Assembly (NCBI RefSeq): GCF_003369915.1
Contig: NC_046673.1
Location: 13,376,001 to 13,440,000, forward strand
Direction: 5' to 3'
Source: Drosophila miranda
Taxonomy: Eukaryota; Arthropoda; Insecta; Diptera; Drosophilidae
DNA length: 64,000 bases
The number at the start of each line of letters is the position of its first letter. The first letter of the stretch is position 1. Under the pieces are notes generated by a model that ran no database searches, had not been told where the DNA came from, and saw only the letters and a program-made list of their open reading frames with translations. Of the stretch, positions 57,626-64,000 are shown one piece after another. The translations under genes and the position numbers were made by a program.

Positions 57626-60600
57626 TTACTGCAGGACCACACCCTGGGCATGCTGGAGTCCCGTGCACAGATATAGCATGATAATACTGAGGGCCTGCAC
57701 CCGCTCGTCTGATCTGTTCTCCACACTGATCGTCGATGATTTCCAGGGCGATGATTCTGTTGCCTTTTCGGCATCGTTCATCATTGTATAGCCCTCTGTC
57801 TCCGCATCTAAGGCGATTTTTAGCTTTGTCAGCTGCAAAACAGATCATTTAGATATCACAACGTATTATTGATGAGTGTTGGGAAATTACCAGCTCATTG
57901 ATTTTGGCCACCCGCTCGTCAGGTGGAGCACTGGCGTACAGATGCTTGCTGGAGCTCTTGGCCAGGTTCATCAGATCCTCGTTGCGGTTGTGTCTAATGA
58001 TTGGCTCGGTGATGATGATGACCTGCTCGAAGCTGAGGACTGTGCACTCCGCTGGGAGTGCCTCCAGGTGTTGGGTTACCCGCTCGAAGGGATTCTGATG
58101 CACAAGGGGCGCCGCCACCTCCTCCACAATTGACGATTTGCTGAGCCCACCCAAAGAGAGGTTAACAAAAAAGGAGATTATAGACCCATTTAGTGGACTC
58201 ACCGCGAGGGAGTATGCTGAGGACTAGGCGGTAGGCTCTTGGAGTTCATCTGCTGGCCGCTGCCAGTCAGCGAAGAGACAATGCCGGGTATGTCCAGATT
58301 GCTCGCCTGACGCTTGATCCCCTGCGCCAGCATACCCGTCAGACTAGACCTGTGCACGTCCAGTCCAGCCTGCACTTGCACCTGTGCTTGTTCGCCCGTC
58401 GTCGTGGCTGCCTCCTCCAGTTGCACGGAGCCTGTCTTGTGCTCATACAGCTCCAAGTTCTCCGCTTGCGTGATGGTGAACTCTGGCTTCGTCACCCCCG
58501 ATGGAGTGGCTGCGGAGGTGGATGGCTGCGGCAGGGAACCCGAACAGTCCACGGGCCCACAGACGGTGGCATTCTGGCACTTGGCTATGCACTTCTTGTG
58601 GCAGCACATGGAACACTCCTGGCACTGCATGGCATCCTTCAGCCAGATCTTCTTGCCACAGAAGTCGCACTGCGTGGCCCGATGGAAGTGCGTCCGCACA
58701 AAGCTGTGGGCTCTTGGAGCCGCACTGTTGGAACCACTACTGGAAATGGCACTGTCCGCCAGAGTGCTCGATGACTTCAGTGAAACTGTTTCGGATGGGG
58801 GCTCGTCCTGTCCACGTTCGAATTGAGTTCTGCCGAAAGGAATTACAATAAGGAACTATCCCTCGCATTCACTGCAATGATCAGAGATTACCTAGCTGGG
58901 GAATGGGACTTGGAGCCGCTTTTGGTGGTGGGTGGGTCGCCGACGGTAACGTTCGGATTTCCCATCCAGGCGAAGCCAAACAGAATATCGCCAAAGCAGA
59001 GGTTCGGATTGAAGCCAGACTGATTGGCCAGATCGTGCATCTTCCTGTGGATAAATTACAGACAGATTTAAAGTAAAACAGGTCCTTTGCGGATTCAAGC
59101 TATCCTTGGGCGAATGGCAGACTTACCCTGCCTGCAGGGAGGCCGGATTCAGGGCTATTTGTCGAAGGCATTGATTCAGACTGGTCTCCGAGCACTCGAC
59201 AAGTATCTGGCCAATCTGGACATTGTTGTAGCCCAGCAGGACACTCTCGCCGGCACACTTGCCAAAGACGCAGACATTGAGGAAGCGACTGTTGGCATCC
59301 AGCTGGAAGCTGCACACATCATCCATGTGTATCAGGGGACTGAAAGCGCAGTCGATCGTCGAGTGCTGATAGAAGTAGTTCACCGGTTCATCGGTGCCCC
59401 TGTCCGTGGAAGAGTCATCAGTTTTATTCTTGTCCTTATCCTTATCTTTATCTTTTTCCCTCTCCCTCTCCTTTTCCTTATCTTTATCCTTATCCTTGTC
59501 ACTGCTCTCCCGGCTCATGGTCTTCTTGATGGCCTTGGCAATCAGATTGGACTTCTTTGGGGAATTGGTGGGGGTCTGGCCCGTGAGGCCAGACTCTGCC
59601 GCATAGCGACTAAGGCTGGGCTTTACCGCCAGATGCTTGGCCACCGTCTCTGCGGTAGTGGCCTCCGACTCGGGTTCGGTCTTGGCGGTGGCGGAGGTCA
59701 TGTCGCACAGCTCATCGTATTTCTCCAGATCCTCCAGGATGGCATCGTTACGTATGATGCCGGGAATGACACGCTCGATGCGCAGACAGAAGACGGTGGC
59801 CTGCAGGGTCTTCACGACCTTGGCGATCTGCTGGATGGTGGTCACCTGCTTGCCCTCGATGGCCACCAGTGCATCACCGGCCATCAGATTGGACTTGCAG
59901 GCCGGTGTGTTCGGCAGCACGGATTCGATCCTCACCAGCTGGCTGTTGCTCTGCTTGAAGACGATGCCGATCTGCTGGTTCTTCGCCTTGTGAATGAACA
60001 CGTCCAGAGAGATGAGCACATGCCGGTTGTCCTTCTGATGCGCCTCGATAAAGGGCACCGGCGCCAGGGTAATGGTGCAGTAGGTGTCTCCATTGCCCGG
60101 CGATGTCCAGGGCATTAGTCGAGAGAGCTCTGCCACCTTCACCGTAAGTAGACCGTTGGGCTGGATGTCACAGTCGACGGTCTCCTCCTCGGCTGTCCAG
60201 TGGAAGAAGGGCTTGTAGCGCAACTTGTAGTTGGGCAGGGTGTGTTTCCGCCTCACCGCCTTGCGTATCTGATTGGAGATGAGGTTCGTGATGTTCGACT
60301 GCATCTGGCGGCCCTGGTACTTTGATTCTATGTCCAGGATCAGCTCCGGATCGCCCAGGAAGCTCAGGGACCAGTGGGTATATGGCTTTCGCGTGAATTG
60401 CAGACGCGCCATGCCTGACAAATGCTTGACCTTCAGCGTAATGGAACCCTTCTTGCCCAGCACCATGTCCGCATCGATGGACGTTGAGAAGTTACCCACG
60501 TAGTTGATGTCCAGCAGCAGGTCCAGATTCTCGATGCGCTGCTCCCGCTCGTCCAGCTCCACATTGTGCACGGAGAGCGACTTGATGTCCGGAAACTGAT

Positions 60601-61161
60601 CCCCCAACTCCAGTTCTTTGATCTGAAATTGCCACGGGGTATTAGTCCCGTCGCCTGATCAATATATTCTCTGAGATTAAGGACTCACCGTCAGCTTGTC
60701 AAGGAGCTTGCCGGTGGTTGTCTTGGTAATCAGTTCATCCAGTTCGATGGAGAGCTTCCGGTAAAACCATTTACGCACTCGGTTCGAGTTCTTGAATTCG
60801 TGGAACAGGAACTGCATCACAAAGTTGAGGGAAATCAAAGCCGAGGCACCCTGAAGACTCTCCTGGTGGTTCTCGCAGCTGTTGACGGGATTGGGTGGGG
60901 CCTTGAGGTTCCTTGCTGTCTGTTTGATGTTCTGTCAATAGATAAATATGAATTAATAAGATGGATAATAGATAGGTGGGGATAGGGATGGCTTACCACT
61001 GGCAGGGTGTATTTGGCATTCATCCGCTTCTGCTCTTCGCTCTCGTCAGGCAGGTTGGAGAATTTTATGAATATCAGATACTGCAGCAGTATCATGATGA
61101 CCCCGCCAATCAGCAAAAAGATCAGGCAGAGCAGCAGTATATTCGAAATGGGTATCTCCAT
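57626..61161 (-). CDS. Pdzd8: PDZD8 homologue: ER-anchored SMP/PDZ/C1 lipid-transfer tether
   Basis: Seven exons (61161-60997, 60931-60689, 60622-59127, 59044-58892, 58829-58203, 58140-57891, 57832-57626) join in frame to 1,046 residues. PDZD8 sits in the ER membrane and transfers lipid at contacts with mitochondria and late endosomes/lysosomes. The N-terminal helix (ISNILLLCLIFLLIGGVIMI) is the ER anchor. An SMP lipid-binding domain spans about 85-270 (SIDADMVLGKKGSITLKVKH). A C2-like segment precedes a PDZ at about 350-421 (IGIVFKQSNSQLVRIESVL, GDALVAIEG). A Lys/Asp/Glu repeat lies at about 505-535. A C1 zinc finger at about 730-780 (HFHRATQCDFCGKKIW, CHKKCIAKC) retains its Cys/His ligands. 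A C-terminal helical region follows. Domain order and length match the family (about 1,150 in human). Confidence 0.95.
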
Positions 61162-64000
61162 GTTGGGGACGGGACGGGACTCTCGAGATTTGACTCTAGT
61201 TGTAGGAGGCTGCGCGGGGAGGATATGTGAGGGCCTCTGCTTATGGGCCCGAGAGTTGCATGCCACAAAAATCCGATTTCAGTCTTCTCAATTTCAATTA
61301 CCTTCTAGATGTCTTGCCCATCGCTCATTGTTTGTATTGTTTGCATAGGCTGCCAGCAATTATGTCTGTCCGTCTTCCAGTGCTAGCTTATCACTCCATC
61401 CATTGGACTCTAGTGCTCCGTGTGTGCCCTGACTGTGTGAAGATTTCCTTTGTGATAGGAGTAGTCTAAGGTGGATTATCTGGTGCGAGCCGCACTGCTA
61501 ACGTTCCCAATTGTTGTAACTACTGTATACTGTGTGCCCCAAAATCAATATGTACCCGTAGTTGTGGCTGCGCCTTAGTTTGCTCTTGGCCCTCCCGTGC
61601 GCATGCCCCCTGACCAGCTGACTTGGCTTCCTAGGGGGTAGGTTGGATTGCCCAGAGTATATCCAGAGCTCAGCCACCCAGCTGTTGGCTCTTAACACTT
61701 CATGCACAGCTGTGGCAATAACGGACCACAAAAACCACTTACAGGACTCATCCTATAAAAATCCCATAAAATAGTGGGAGTGCAGCCACAGTAGCCACAT
61801 GGGGGGTTGGACAACGACACGCATTTGAGAAAAACCCCAGAAACAGACAGGGGGTTGGAGCACTTGAGGGACCTATAGCTTTAGATAAACATTGATTCTG
61901 ATTCATCATAGAATGTTGTTCATGTTGGGAGAACTCTTCTAAATTGAATTTAAGGGGTTTGGGGACAGCTACAACCACAGTCACATTTGTTGAACTCTTG
62001 TAGGAAGTGTACTCTGAACATTTTCCACTCATTGAATTTTCATGAATAGGCATGAATATGAGCAGGACAACAAGTGCACAAAGGGCTTCATATGAGAACC
62101 ACACAAGTATCCACATAAATACCATCATATTTAAGGGTAAACCAATCAAATATCAACATTTTTAAATATATAATAATAGTAAAATAGAAATAAAATAATT
62201 AATACATTTTTTAATTTTTAGTTTATAATTTAAATGGCTAATAAAAAAACTCCAAGTCCATTAGGTTTGTAATTTTTTCTGGCATTCATTTTGTTTTATT
62301 GGTTTTTTTAGTTTTTTTTTTGTTTTGGTTTTTTTGTTTTTTTTGTTTGTTTTTGGTATTATTATGTAATTCCTTTACTTTATGTAAAATAAGAAAGTAT
62401 TAATAGTTTTTATTAACAAATTTGTTGAAGGCAGGTATTTATGTTATTATATGTTTATGTATGTATATCTTGTCTTGTATATAAATTACAAGTTCCTCTT
62501 TATAATTATACATAATTAAACGTATTATTAAATGTAGTTCAATTATCTCTAGCGTCTCTTAACCATTAGTTAAACTGCGTCATTTACTTAGTGTATTCAG
62601 TTATTCAATATATACTATATATACATACATTTATATATGTATACATACATACATACGTGTATATACAATATATATGTATAATGTATATGCGCATTGTCAT
62701 TACATTTTAGCGATTACCATTAAATTTTTCTAATTTAAATTAATATATATAGTATATATATATTATTCCGCTCTTTCCCGTCCGTCTACTCCCCAGAGAG
62801 ACCACAGACAATCCCCTACTACTACTATAGTATATCATCATATCATATTTTCTTGATTTCCTTTCGGTTGCTTTGTATAAAATTCCGAGCTACTTTTAGA
62901 TTTCTCATGTGACCTTTCAAACCAGACAGTAAACAATTAACAAAAATATACGAATATCGCGAATCGTTAAGTTAGGGCTCAAGTTTAAGTTAAGGTTAAC
63001 GTTAAAGTTCAAGTTAAAGTTAAAGTTCAAGTTCAAGTTACAGTTAAGGTAAAGAAGGTAATCAGCATACCGGCACGGCATGAGACAGTGAGCACAGGAT
63101 TGTGTGGTGCGGTGGACCGCTTTGGGGGTGGACCTGGACGTAGGACCTGGCACGGCGGCAGCCACCGTACCGTACCCTGTGCTCATTGGGTCACGGGCTA
63201 CATACCTACACACAAGTATAGTATTTCACTATTTCACCAGATTTCCAGCTATATCTCTCTATCGGTTTTGAAGTCGGATAGGATCGGACATCGGGTAACG
63301 GGCATCGGGGATCGCAGTGGAGTTTAGGCAATGTCTGTACAGTAGTTCTATGTATGAAAAAAATCAATAATTCAAGAACCTGGAAGAACAATCGAACTCG
63401 CGACGCGACGCTAGGCAGCACATGGTAGTACATATAAATATATTTAATTATATTTATAGGATACTTCAGTTTTTGTTTGGCATCTAGTTTGGTAGATGGA
63501 GGGACGTGGTTTTTGCCTGCTGGCCCCCAATTGTTCTTCCCCGAAATATCGTAGCATCCGATCTCTCCTGTTCATGGTCTAATGTTGATCTAGTCCCTAC
63601 CTGCACCTGCACCTGCCACCTGGCACCTGGCTCCTAATCAATATATGTTGTATGTGGTAGTACTTTGTGGCTAAGCATCTGTGGCGAATGTGGCGAGTGT
63701 GACGCGTGTGGCTTGGGGCATGTGGTAGAGTACTTTGGTAGAGTTCACAGTCAGCTAGCTAGGGGCCCAAATGGGAGAAGCGAACTGTTTGTTGGTTAAG
63801 GCCTTCAAAAGCAAATCGAAATCGAATTAGATGCCAATAATTTGCTAAAATTAAATAGTTCCTCTAGAGGCGTAATGGATTGGATATATGTACATATGTA
63901 CGATATCAAAATAAGAACCTTAATATTAACTAACTCTCACATTTTGTACTCATTTCCACTTTTTGATGTTCCATTTGTATTCTTTATACTATCTGTATTG
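61162..64000. other. Pdzd8 upstream region and AT-rich right edge
   Basis: About 2.8 kb with no supportable gene. The Pdzd8 5' UTR and promoter lie at the left. A hydrophobic frame at 61748-62149 (minus) has no recognisable domain. The 62150-62780 stretch is extremely AT-rich with T runs, like a 3' UTR of a gene outside the window. An AAGTTA/AAGTTC hexamer array lies at about 62985-63052. Confidence 0.4.
62985..63052. repeat. AAGTTM-type hexamer array
   Basis: About eleven imperfect tandem copies of AAGTTA, AAGTTC or AAGGTA. A simple minisatellite with no visible coding role. Confidence 0.75.

Noticed and set aside
59087-60118. 343-codon plus-strand frame
   Set aside because: Antisense to Pdzd8 exon 3, whose reading frame carries SMP and PDZ domains.
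61748-62149. Hydrophobic minus-strand frame
   Set aside because: No recognisable domain and no supporting promoter or splice site; kept only as part of the flank description.
62150-62780. T-rich stretch considered as a transcription terminator array
   Set aside because: General AT-richness is enough to explain it; no gene end in the window points to it.

Overview
The window is a fruit-fly (Drosophila) chromosome segment. Evidence: short GT-AG introns, CAAAATGG-type start contexts, fly-specific gene families (xmas/GANP, a Cyp28-type P450, PDZD8, FPGS), a DINE-1/mini-me-like repeat with a GTCY microsatellite, and CR1-like LINE pieces. Several of these genes are X-linked in D. melanogaster as far as I recall, so this is probably Muller element A. 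The repeat type suggests the obscura group, but that is inference.

Left part (1-17.6 kb), gene-dense: a 706-bp MITE nested in a DINE-1-like element; two tRNA-Glu genes (TTC and CTC); folylpolyglutamate synthase (+); a small non-canonical histone locus; a LINE fragment; a small one-pass membrane protein (-); the xmas/GANP mRNA-export gene (-); a full DINE-1-like element; and a six-exon Cyp28-type P450 (+). The histone locus is the most unusual feature. A two-exon gene on the minus strand joins an H3-tail-like exon, in frame, to an H1 winged-helix domain. It lies divergent to an intact H2B variant that keeps a degenerate histone stem-loop.

Middle part (17.9-33.8 kb), mostly repeats and unassigned DNA: a 5'-truncated LINE with a long open reverse-transcriptase frame; a four-copy degenerate repeat module; a 1,468-bp DNA transposon with long inverted repeats; a long imperfect hairpin that could be an hpRNA source; and one small conserved-looking coiled-coil gene (-) with a DRE promoter motif.

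Right part (33.8-64 kb): a six-exon transmembrane protein with a ZP-N-type ectodomain and a very long cytoplasmic tail (-); a family of three LRRC20-like leucine-rich-repeat genes (-), two of them near-identical recent duplicates with a second full DINE-1-like element at the duplication edge; and a seven-exon Pdzd8 gene (ER-anchored SMP/PDZ/C1 lipid-transfer tether, -). The remaining DNA is AT-rich and low-complexity, probably UTR, intron and regulatory sequence. All exon joins were derived by hand from splice sites and reading-frame phase, and every multi-exon model given here closes in frame.
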